Assembly: GCF_016756495.1 (NCBI RefSeq)
Contig: NZ_AP023243.1
Span: forward strand, 496,001-560,000
Source: Mesorhizobium sp. 113-3-3
Lineage (GTDB): Bacteria; Pseudomonadota; Alphaproteobacteria; Rhizobiales; Rhizobiaceae
Length of the DNA: 64,000 nt
Direction: 5' to 3'
The notes under the pieces are model-generated. The model did no database searches, was not told the origin of the DNA, and worked only from the letters and a program-made list of their open reading frames with translations. The first letter of the stretch is position 1. Each line of letters opens with the position of its first letter. Below are positions 36,698 through 43,636 of the stretch, piece by piece. The translations under genes were made by a program, and so were the position numbers.

Positions 36698-36746
36698 AGA
36701 TTGCAGCAACAAGATCCGAACAGCCGCCAGACCTGGCGGCTTTTTT
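36639..36746 (+). promoter_or_regulatory. transcription attenuator for aromatic amino acid control
   Basis: Four regions can be read directly. Region 1 CCGCCA (36639-36644) can pair with region 2 CTGGCGGCGGG (36668-36678). Region 2 is identical over CTGGCGGC to region 4 (36733-36740), so it can also pair with region 3 GCCGCCAG (36723-36730). Regions 3 and 4 form the terminator. A ribosome stalled on the Tyr-Trp-Tyr-Phe codons would cover region 1 and favour the 2:3 antiterminator. Confidence 0.68.
36722..36746 (+). terminator. intrinsic terminator of the aro attenuator
   Basis: AGCCGCCAG and CTGGCGGCT form a GC-rich stem followed by six T residues, about 40 nt before the DAHP synthase start. 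It is the only hairpin with a proper T-tract that I found in the window. Confidence 0.8.
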
Positions 36747-36786
36747 GTTTCAGCCGGCAGGTCTCCTAAACCAGGAGCAGAAAGCC

Positions 36787-37878
36787 GTGTTGACCACCAC
36801 AGACGACCTTCGGGTCAAGGAAATCCGAGAACTGAGCACGCCGGACCAGGTGATGCGGGAGATCCCGCGCACGCTGACGGCGACGCGCACCGTGAGCGCC
36901 TCACGCAATGCCATCCATGCCATCCTGAACGGTACCGACGACCGGTTGCTTGTCGTCGTCGGCCCCTGTTCGATCCACGATCCGGTCGCGGCCGTTGACT
37001 ATGCCAGCCGTCTGGCGGCGCTGCGCGAGACCCTGTCCGACCGGCTCGAGATCGTGATGCGGGTGTATTTCGAGAAGCCGCGCACGACGGTCGGCTGGAA
37101 AGGCCTGATCAACGATCCCGACCTCGACGGCAGCTTCAACATCGACAAGGGGCTCAGCATGGCGCGCAACGTGCTGTCGGCCGTCAACAATCTCGGCCTG
37201 CCGGCGGCGACCGAATTCCTCGACATGACCACGCCGCAATACATTGCCGACCTCGTCGCCTGGGGCGCGATCGGCGCGCGCACGACCGAGAGCCAGATCC
37301 ACCGCGAGCTGGCCTCGGGCCTGTCCTGCCCGGTCGGCTTCAAGAACGGCACCGACGGCAATCTCAGGATCGCCGGCGAGGCGGTGAAGTCGGCCGCCCA
37401 GCCACATCATTTCATGGCGGTCACCAAGGGCGGACGCAGCGGCATCGCCACGACCACCGGCAATGAGGACTGCCATGTCATCCTGCGCGGCGGCGTTCAG
37501 CCGAACTACGACGCGGCGAGCGTCGAGGCGGCCTCGGTCGAACTCGCCCGCATCGGCGTCGCGCCGCGGCTGATGATCGATGTCAGCCACGCCAACTCGT
37601 CCAAGAAACCGGAGAACCAGCCCAAGGTGGCGGCCGACGTGGCGGGCCAGGTGGCGGCGGGCGACGAGCGCATCATCGGCCTGATGATCGAGAGCAATCT
37701 CGTCGCTGGCCGGCAGGATGTCGTGCCCGGCAAGCCGCTGGTCTACGGCCAGAGCATCACCGATGGCTGCATAGACTGGGCGACCACCGAGACCGTGCTG
37801 CACGGCCTTGCCGGCGCCGTCGAGTGGCGCCGCTCGGAACGCCGGGCGATGCTGGAAAACCGGCAGGGCGCCGCCTGA
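36787..37878 (+). CDS. aroG: 3-deoxy-7-phosphoheptulonate (DAHP) synthase, class I alpha
   Basis: 363 aa enzyme joining phosphoenolpyruvate and erythrose 4-phosphate at the entry of the shikimate pathway. It is of the AroFGH type: VVVGPCSIHDPVAAVDYASR, MRVYFEKPRTTVGWKGLIND, GARTTESQIHRELASGLSCP, VGFKNGTDG, and IDVSHANSSKKPENQ with metal and substrate residues. The GTG at 36787 lies 6 nt after AGGAGCAG; an ORF extension to 36745 starts inside the terminator T-run and is not used. The leader and attenuator upstream predict control by aromatic amino acid supply. Confidence 0.93.
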   Translation: MLTTTDDLRVKEIRELSTPDQVMREIPRTLTATRTVSASRNAIHAILNGTDDRLLVVVGPCSIHDPVAAVDYASRLAALRETLSDRLEIVMRVYFEKPRTTVGWKGLINDPDLDGSFNIDKGLSMARNVLSAVNNLGLPAATEFLDMTTPQYIADLVAWGAIGARTTESQIHRELASGLSCPVGFKNGTDGNLRIAGEAVKSAAQPHHFMAVTKGGRSGIATTTGNEDCHVILRGGVQPNYDAASVEAASVELARIGVAPRLMIDVSHANSSKKPENQPKVAADVAGQVAAGDERIIGLMIESNLVAGRQDVVPGKPLVYGQSITDGCIDWATTETVLHGLAGAVEWRRSERRAMLENRQGAA

Positions 37879-37926
37879 TCCGGTCGGAGATAAAGGCAGG
37901 GGCGTGATCCCCGTTTCAGTCGGGGA

Positions 37927-38562
37927 TCACGCCGCCTTCAGCCCTTCCCAGGCGGTGAACACCGAGACCGCAAAAAGCAGCAGCCCGGCCGCCCGGCCGG
38001 CAAGGATGGTCGCCCGCGGATTGGCGATCAGAAGATTGCGGCTGCGGCCGGCGGTGATCGCGAGTCCGCCATAGATCGCGGCCTGGGTGAGGACCGTCAT
38101 CAGGCCCATGATTGTCGCCTGCATCCAGATCGGGCCGTAGTCCGGCCTCAGGAACTGAGGATAGACGGCAAGCACGAACAGATAGGCCTTCGGATTGATC
38201 AGGCAGGTCACCAGCCCCTGGCGAAACGCCTTCCATGCCGAGCGGCTGCCGACAGGCCCGTCCTGGCCGACGGTGATGGAGCTGCGCATCAGCGTGATGC
38301 CGATGAAGGCCATGTAAGCGGCGCCGGCGATCAGCAGCGGCGTGAACAGGATCGGCACGAAATGCATGAGCAGGCCGACGCCGATCGCTCCGTTCAGCGT
38401 GTGCACCATGCCGCCGACCATGATGCCGCCGGTCGCGGCCAGGCCCCTGTCGCGGCCGCCGGTCAGCGCATTGGCCAGCACGAACAGCATGTCCATGCCC
38501 GGAACGGCGATGATGCCGAACAGCAGGATAAAGAAAAGCCAGAGATTTTCCGCGTAGCCCAT
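37927..38562 (-). CDS. LysE family translocator
   Basis: 211 aa with about six membrane helices. FGIIAVPGMDMLFVLANALT at the N-terminus (VPGMD in place of PGP) and CLINPKAYLFVLAVYPQF in the middle are LysE family motifs. It probably exports an amino acid. It diverges from a YafY-type regulator; the half-site TGTCAGTTG overlaps its start codon region, so that regulator is the likely controller. Confidence 0.88.
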   Translation of the reverse strand: MGYAENLWLFFILLFGIIAVPGMDMLFVLANALTGGRDRGLAATGGIMVGGMVHTLNGAIGVGLLMHFVPILFTPLLIAGAAYMAFIGITLMRSSITVGQDGPVGSRSAWKAFRQGLVTCLINPKAYLFVLAVYPQFLRPDYGPIWMQATIMGLMTVLTQAAIYGGLAITAGRSRNLLIANPRATILAGRAAGLLLFAVSVFTAWEGLKAA

Positions 38563-38645
38563 GTCAGTTGCCCGTCGCCTCGTTCCACCAAGCCGTAGCG
38601 GAACCTGTTGATTTTCAATTTGATAGGCAGTCCTATAGGTCGACC

Positions 38646-38669
38646 CAACTGACAATGGTGTGTCAGTTG
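38646..38669. promoter_or_regulatory. inverted repeat operator for the YafY-type regulator
   Basis: CAACTGACA and TGTCAGTTG form a perfect 9-bp inverted repeat around ATGGTG, 22 nt before the regulator start. A third copy of TGTCAGTTG lies at 38562-38570, at the LysE start. Confidence 0.55.
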
Positions 38670-38691
38670 CGGTCGAAGCCGGGTGAGGAAA

Positions 38692-39387
38692 ATGCGCAAG
38701 GCGTCACGCCTGTTCGAGATCATCCAGATCCTGCGGCTGGCGCGGCAGCCGGTGACGGCGGCCATGATCGCCGAGCGGCTGGAAGTGACGATACGTTCGA
38801 TCTATCGCGACATCGCGGCGCTTCAGGCGATGCGCGTGCCGATCGAGGGCGGGCGCGGCATCGGTTACATCTTGCGCCCCGGTTTCGACCTGCCGCCGCT
38901 GATGTTTTCGATCGAGGAGATGGAGGCGATCGTGCTGTCGCTGGCGCTCTTGGAGCGCACGGGAGACGACGAGCTCAAGCAGGCGGCCAAGCGCGTCAGC
39001 AGCAAGATCGCCGGCGCCGTGCCGCAGCCTTGGCGTCAGACATTCGAAGCCAACGCGCTGCATGCCTGGGGTTTTGCCGCACCGTCGGCCGGCACGATCG
39101 ATTTGGCGCTGGTGCGCCGCGCCATCCGCGACGAGGAGAAGCTCGACCTCTCCTATCGCGACGAAGCGGGCCGGACCACGCAACGCATCATCCGGCCGAT
39201 CGCGCTGATCTATTACGCAGAGGCGGTGAACACGGTGGCTTGGTGCGAGCTGCGCCAGGCCATCCGCAATTTCCGCAGCGACCGCATCGAAGACTGTCAG
39301 CCGACCGGCCTGTGGTTCAAGGGCGAGGGTGACCGGCTGCGCCAGATCTGGGTCGACGGCTGGGAGACCCCGGCCGTCGCCGGTTAA
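38692..39387 (+). CDS. YafY/WYL family transcriptional regulator
   Basis: 231 aa. An N-terminal HTH_11 domain (MRKASRLFEIIQILRLARQP, MIAERLEVTIRSIYRDIAAL) is followed by a WYL-type sensor domain (about 135-225; RTTQRIIRPIALIYYAEAVN aligns with the WYL region, here IYY, and CELRQAIRNFRSDRI). The ATG at 38692 is preferred over GTG 38683 because GTGAGGAAA serves as its ribosome binding site. It probably controls itself and the divergent LysE exporter. Confidence 0.88.
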   Translation: MRKASRLFEIIQILRLARQPVTAAMIAERLEVTIRSIYRDIAALQAMRVPIEGGRGIGYILRPGFDLPPLMFSIEEMEAIVLSLALLERTGDDELKQAAKRVSSKIAGAVPQPWRQTFEANALHAWGFAAPSAGTIDLALVRRAIRDEEKLDLSYRDEAGRTTQRIIRPIALIYYAEAVNTVAWCELRQAIRNFRSDRIEDCQPTGLWFKGEGDRLRQIWVDGWETPAVAG

Positions 39388-39399
39388 GGCGCGCTTGTA

Positions 39400-40509
39400 T
39401 TACCGCACATCCACCCAGCGCTTTTCCTCGAAGGAGCGCGCCATGGCGTGCACGGTGCGCTCGATCTCCAGCCCCTCGGCGAATTCGATGAGCCGCGCCG
39501 GCCGGCCGGCAAGGCGCGTCAGCAATTCGTGGCACTCGATGATCTTGAGGTCATTGAAGCCCAGGCCATGGCCGGGCGCCGGCAGGAAGGCGTCGTACGG
39601 TCTGTGGTGCGGCGCGATCAGGATGGTGCGGTAGCCCTGTTCGGTCGGGCGATCGGCTGTGAGATAGAGCTGCAATTCGTTCATGCGCTCCTGGTCGAAC
39701 AGGATCGAGCCTTTCGAGCCGAATATCTGGATGGCGATGCGGCCCTTGCGGCCCCAGGCCGAGCGGTTGACCTGCAGCGTGCCGGCAATGCCGTTTTCCA
39801 GATGCATCAGGACGCTGGCGATATCATAGGTCTCGACCGCGCGGCGTCCGCCCGTCGCCAGTTTGCGGTCGGCATAGGGCTTGGCCATGTCGCAGATGAC
39901 GCTGGCGACGCGGCCGAACAGGACCGAGACCAGCGACAGCGGATGCACGGCGAAATCGTCGAGCGCGCCGTAGCCGGAAGCCGCCTCGTGCTTCCAGAAG
40001 AACAGCGCCTCGGGATCGGCCATGAAGTCCTCATCCATCTCGATGCGCAGATGGTTGACCTCGCCGATGATCTTCTCGTCGAGCAGCGCGCCGATGTGAC
40101 GGATGGCCGGGCTCTGGATGTAGTTGTAGCCCAGCGCCGCGACCTTGCCGGACTTCCTGGCCGCTTGCGCCATCGCCTCGGCTTCGGCGAAGCTCGGCGC
40201 CATCGGCTTTTCGCACCACAGATGCTTGCCGGCCTCCAGGATGGCTATGGCCATCTCGGGATGGAACTGGTTGGGCGTGGTCAAGGAGACGATGTCGACA
40301 TCCGGGTCGTTGACGACGGCGCGCCAGTCGCCGGAGGCCTTGGCGAAGCCGAATTCGCCGGCCTTGCGCCGGGCAAGTTCCTCGTTGACCTCGCCGAGAT
40401 GGACAAGCCGGGGCTTGGCGACATCAGGAAAGACCGCGCCGACGGCGCTCCACGCGATGGCATGGCATTTGCCCATGAAACCCGTGCCGATAAGACCGAC
40501 GCCGACCAT
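39400..40509 (-). CDS. iolY: Gfo/Idh/MocA family oxidoreductase, IolY-like
   Basis: 369 aa. Rossmann motif VGLIGTGFMGKCHAIAWSAV, signature WCEKPMAPSFAEAEAMAQ, and the active-site region GYGALDDFAVHPLSLVSVLF. It diverges from iolR, the same arrangement as iolY-iolRCDEB in Sinorhizobium, where IolY is an inositol-isomer dehydrogenase. The specific substrate (scyllo-inositol or another isomer) is inferred. Confidence 0.83.
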   Translation of the reverse strand: MVGVGLIGTGFMGKCHAIAWSAVGAVFPDVAKPRLVHLGEVNEELARRKAGEFGFAKASGDWRAVVNDPDVDIVSLTTPNQFHPEMAIAILEAGKHLWCEKPMAPSFAEAEAMAQAARKSGKVAALGYNYIQSPAIRHIGALLDEKIIGEVNHLRIEMDEDFMADPEALFFWKHEAASGYGALDDFAVHPLSLVSVLFGRVASVICDMAKPYADRKLATGGRRAVETYDIASVLMHLENGIAGTLQVNRSAWGRKGRIAIQIFGSKGSILFDQERMNELQLYLTADRPTEQGYRTILIAPHHRPYDAFLPAPGHGLGFNDLKIIECHELLTRLAGRPARLIEFAEGLEIERTVHAMARSFEEKRWVDVR

Positions 40510-40571
40510 TTTTCGTTTTCTCCGCTGCCTGACGCATTACATGGATGAATTAGTCCATTTTCTTTCGAAAT

Positions 40572-40586
40572 GGAATGTCTGCCTCA
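40572..40586. promoter_or_regulatory. IolR-type operator candidate 3, between iolY and iolR
   Basis: GGAATGTCTGCCTCA matches the GGAA left half and the final TCA of the other sites, but the right half is CCTC. It is 63 nt from iolY and 59 nt from iolR, so it could serve both. Confidence 0.4.
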
Positions 40587-40644
40587 TTTTTTATGGTGTT
40601 CTTGCGCAGGCTCGCTATGATGGGGCAGAGAGGACGCTTCACGG

Positions 40645-41511
40645 ATGAGCTTGGACGGGCCGACGATGGACGAACGGGTACCTCGCGACTTCGAGACGCT
40701 GCGCGCCACGATCCTTGACCGGCGCGAAAGCCTGCCCAAGCGCATCGCCCAGATCGCGGCCTACGCGCTCGACAATCCCGACGACATCGCCTTCGGCACC
40801 GCCGCCAGCATCGCCGCCTCGGCCGGCGTGCAGCCTTCGACCCTGATCCGCTTTGCCCAGCAGCTCGGCTTCGACGGCTTCACCAGCCTGCAGCAGGTGT
40901 TCCGCGAGCGGCTGCGCGAGCGCAACTCGTCCTATGACGAGCGGCTGCAGGCGCTACGCGCCAAGGCCGAGGGCGGCGCCGGCCACCGGGCGATCTTCGA
41001 CGGCTTCGTCCACGCCGCCAGCACCTCGCTCAACGACATTTCCCGCATGCTGGACGACGCGCATCTGGAAGACGCGATTTCGCTGCTGGCGAAGGCGCAG
41101 ACCATCTACGTCCTGGCCAAGCGGCGCTCCTATCCGGTGGCGACCTATATCGCCTATGCGCTGGGCAAACTGAAGATCCGCAACCAGCTGATCGAATCGG
41201 CCGCCGGGCTGAACGCCGAGATGATCGCCTTCGCCACGCCGGCGGATGCCGTCATCGCCATCTCCTTCTCGCCCTATGCACCGGCCACCATCGAGGAAGC
41301 CCGCACCATTTCGGAACAAGGCGTGCCGATCGTGGCCATCACCGACAGCTCGTTCTCGCCGCTCGCCCAGTTCGCCAGCGTCTGGTTCGAGGTCGCCGAG
41401 GCCGATTTCGCCGGCTTCCGCTCGCTGTCGGCGACGATGGCGCTGGCCATGGCGCTGACCGTCGGCGTTGGCGAGAAGCGGCGTGATATGGGCCGCAAGC
41501 GCAAGGCCTAA
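40645..41511 (+). CDS. iolR: RpiR/MurR family regulator of inositol catabolism
   Basis: 288 aa. The N-terminal RpiR HTH domain (about 10-85) includes LPKRIAQIAAYALDNPDDIA and ASAGVQPSTLIRFAQQLGFD; the SIS domain (about 120-260) includes IYVLAKRRSYPVATYIAYAL and VPIVAITDSSFSPLAQFASV and would bind a phosphosugar intermediate. It precedes iolC by 155 nt and diverges from iolY. In related rhizobia IolR represses iol genes until an inositol pathway intermediate accumulates. Confidence 0.9.
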   Translation: MSLDGPTMDERVPRDFETLRATILDRRESLPKRIAQIAAYALDNPDDIAFGTAASIAASAGVQPSTLIRFAQQLGFDGFTSLQQVFRERLRERNSSYDERLQALRAKAEGGAGHRAIFDGFVHAASTSLNDISRMLDDAHLEDAISLLAKAQTIYVLAKRRSYPVATYIAYALGKLKIRNQLIESAAGLNAEMIAFATPADAVIAISFSPYAPATIEEARTISEQGVPIVAITDSSFSPLAQFASVWFEVAEADFAGFRSLSATMALAMALTVGVGEKRRDMGRKRKA

Positions 41512-41540
41512 GCCCACATCAAGAGGCAATTTTGGACCAG

Positions 41541-41555
41541 GGAATGCTCATTCCA
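41541..41555. promoter_or_regulatory. IolR operator, exact GGAA-N6-TTCC, before iolC
   Basis: GGAATGCTCATTCCA is an exact match to the known IolR motif GGAA-N6-TTCC and lies 112 nt before iolC. Confidence 0.6.
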
Positions 41556-41570
41556 TATTGACTATGGATT

Positions 41571-41585
41571 GGAATTATTATTTCA
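41571..41585. promoter_or_regulatory. second IolR-type operator before iolC
   Basis: GGAATTATTATTTCA repeats the pattern 30 nt downstream of the exact site, giving two sites about three helical turns apart, as at the transporter promoter. Confidence 0.5.
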
Positions 41586-41666
41586 TATTCCCCGGCACCA
41601 CGCCGCCGCTCGCGCGTGTTACCCAAACAATGTTGTTCCTGACAACAAGACTGACGGGAGGTTCCA

Positions 41667-43601
41667 ATGAGCGAAGCCGTGGACGCCAGACAGACGCCGC
41701 TCGACGTCATCACCATCGGTCGCGCTTCCGTCGACCTCTATGGCCAGCAGATCGGCTCACGGCTGGAGGACATCACCTCCTTCGCCAAATCGGTCGGCGG
41801 CTGCCCGGCCAACATTTCCGTCGGCACGGCGAGGCTCGGCCTGCGTTCGGCGCTGCTGACGCGCGTCGGCGACGAGCAGATGGGCCGCTTCATCCGCGAA
41901 CAGCTGAAGCGCGAAGGCGTCAACACTGACGGGCTGAAGACCGACAAGGAGCGGCTGACAGCGCTGGTGCTGCTTTCGGTCGAGAGCGAAGGCGTTTCGC
42001 CGATGATCTTCTACCGCTCGGACTGCGCCGACATGGCCCTGGCGCCGGAAGACATCGACGAGGCATTCATCGCTTCGGCGCGCTCGATCGTCGTCACCGG
42101 CACGCATTTTTCCCGACCCAACAGCGACGCCGCCCAGCGCAAGGCGATCCGCATCATGAAAGCCAAGGGCGGCAAGGTCGTCTTCGACATCGACTACCGG
42201 CCCAATCTGTGGGGCCTCGCCGGCCATGCCGAAGGCTTCGAGCGCTATGTCAAATCGGACCGGGTCTCGGCCCAGCTGAAGACGGTACTGCCCGATTGCG
42301 ATCTCATCGTCGGCACCGAGGAAGAGATCATGATCGCCTCGGGCGCCGATGATTGCCTGAGCGCGCTGAAGACGATCCGCGCCCTGTCGGCGGCCACCAT
42401 CGTCTTGAAGCGCGGCGCCATGGGCTGCATCGTCTATGACGGACCGATCAGCGACGATCTGGAAGACGGCATCGTCGGCAAGGGTTTCCCGATCGAGATC
42501 TACAATGTGCTGGGCGCCGGGGACGCCTTCATGTCCGGCTTCCTGCGCGGCTGGCTGGGCGGCGAAGACCATGCGACGGCGGCGACCTGGGCCAACGCCT
42601 GCGGCGCCTTCGCCGTGTCGCGCCTGCTGTGCGCGCCGGAATATCCAACCTTCGAGGAGCTGCAGTTCTTCCTCAAGAATGGCAGCAAATACAGGGCGCT
42701 GCGCAAGGACGAGGCGATCAACCACATCCATTGGGCGACGACCCGCCGGCGCGACATCCCATCGCTGATGGCACTCGCCTGCGACCACCGTGTGCAGCTC
42801 GAGGACGTGGCGGCGAAGGCCGGCGCCGATCCGGCGCGCATCCGCGATTTCAAGGTGCTGGCGGTCAAGGCGGCGGCAAAGGTTGCCGCTGGCCGCGATG
42901 GCTATGGCATGCTGATCGACGAGAAGCATGGCCGCGAGGCGATGTTCGAATTCGCCAGGCATCCCTTCGCCTGGCTCGGCCGCCCGGTGGAACTGCCGGG
43001 CTCGCGGCCGCTGCGCTTCGAATTCTCGCAGGATATCGGCTCGCAACTGGTGGAATGGCCGGTCGATCACTGCATCAAGTGCCTGTGCTTCTACCATCCC
43101 GACGATCCGGCGGCCCTGAAGGAAGAGCAGCAGCAGAAATTGCGCGCACTGTTCGAGGCGGCGCGGAAAGTCGGCCGGGAACTGCTCGTCGAGATCATCG
43201 CCGGCAAGCACGGCAAGCTCGACGACACGACCATTCCGCGCGCGCTGGAAGAGCTTTATGCGCTCGGCATCAAGCCGGACTGGTGGAAACTCGAGCCGCA
43301 GGCGTCTGCCGGCGCCTGGGCCAGGATCGAAGCGGTCATCCTGAAGCACGATCCCTGGTGCCGTGGCATCGTGCTGCTTGGCCTGGAAGCCCCGCAGGAC
43401 GAGCTGGAAGCGGCGTTTGCCGCGACCGCCAAGGCGCCGATCGTCAAGGGCTTTGCCGTCGGCCGCACCATCTTCGTGCACGCGGCGGAGGAGTGGCTGG
43501 CCGGCAGGATGTCGGACGACGAGGCCGTCGCCGACATGGCGTCGCGCTTCGAACAGTTGACCGAGGCGTGGCTTGCCGCGCGCGGCCGCAAGGCGGCATA
43601 A
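41667..43601 (+). CDS. iolC: 5-dehydro-2-deoxygluconokinase fused to DUF2090 (aldolase-like) domain
   Basis: 644 aa, twice the length of a plain IolC. Residues about 10-330 are a PfkB kinase: VGGCPANISVGTARLGLRSA, and the catalytic NVLGAGDAFMSGFLRGWLGG. Residues about 340-640 are DUF2090, with a TIM-barrel pattern (SLMALACDHRVQLEDVA, GMLIDEKHGREAMFEFARHP, GIVLLGLEAPQDELEAAF), thought to supply the 2-deoxy-5-keto-gluconate-6-phosphate aldolase step. This would explain the absence of iolJ here. It leads an iolC-iolD-iolE-iolB operon. Confidence 0.95.
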   Translation: MSEAVDARQTPLDVITIGRASVDLYGQQIGSRLEDITSFAKSVGGCPANISVGTARLGLRSALLTRVGDEQMGRFIREQLKREGVNTDGLKTDKERLTALVLLSVESEGVSPMIFYRSDCADMALAPEDIDEAFIASARSIVVTGTHFSRPNSDAAQRKAIRIMKAKGGKVVFDIDYRPNLWGLAGHAEGFERYVKSDRVSAQLKTVLPDCDLIVGTEEEIMIASGADDCLSALKTIRALSAATIVLKRGAMGCIVYDGPISDDLEDGIVGKGFPIEIYNVLGAGDAFMSGFLRGWLGGEDHATAATWANACGAFAVSRLLCAPEYPTFEELQFFLKNGSKYRALRKDEAINHIHWATTRRRDIPSLMALACDHRVQLEDVAAKAGADPARIRDFKVLAVKAAAKVAAGRDGYGMLIDEKHGREAMFEFARHPFAWLGRPVELPGSRPLRFEFSQDIGSQLVEWPVDHCIKCLCFYHPDDPAALKEEQQQKLRALFEAARKVGRELLVEIIAGKHGKLDDTTIPRALEELYALGIKPDWWKLEPQASAGAWARIEAVILKHDPWCRGIVLLGLEAPQDELEAAFAATAKAPIVKGFAVGRTIFVHAAEEWLAGRMSDDEAVADMASRFEQLTEAWLAARGRKAA

Positions 43602-43636
43602 GAAGGCGCGGCACAAGGACTGCGGAGGAAAACACC

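Noticed and set aside
42629..43636. Upstream extension of the iolD frame
   Set aside because: It is a shifted-frame shadow of iolC; the ribosome binding site and IolD homology start at 43637.
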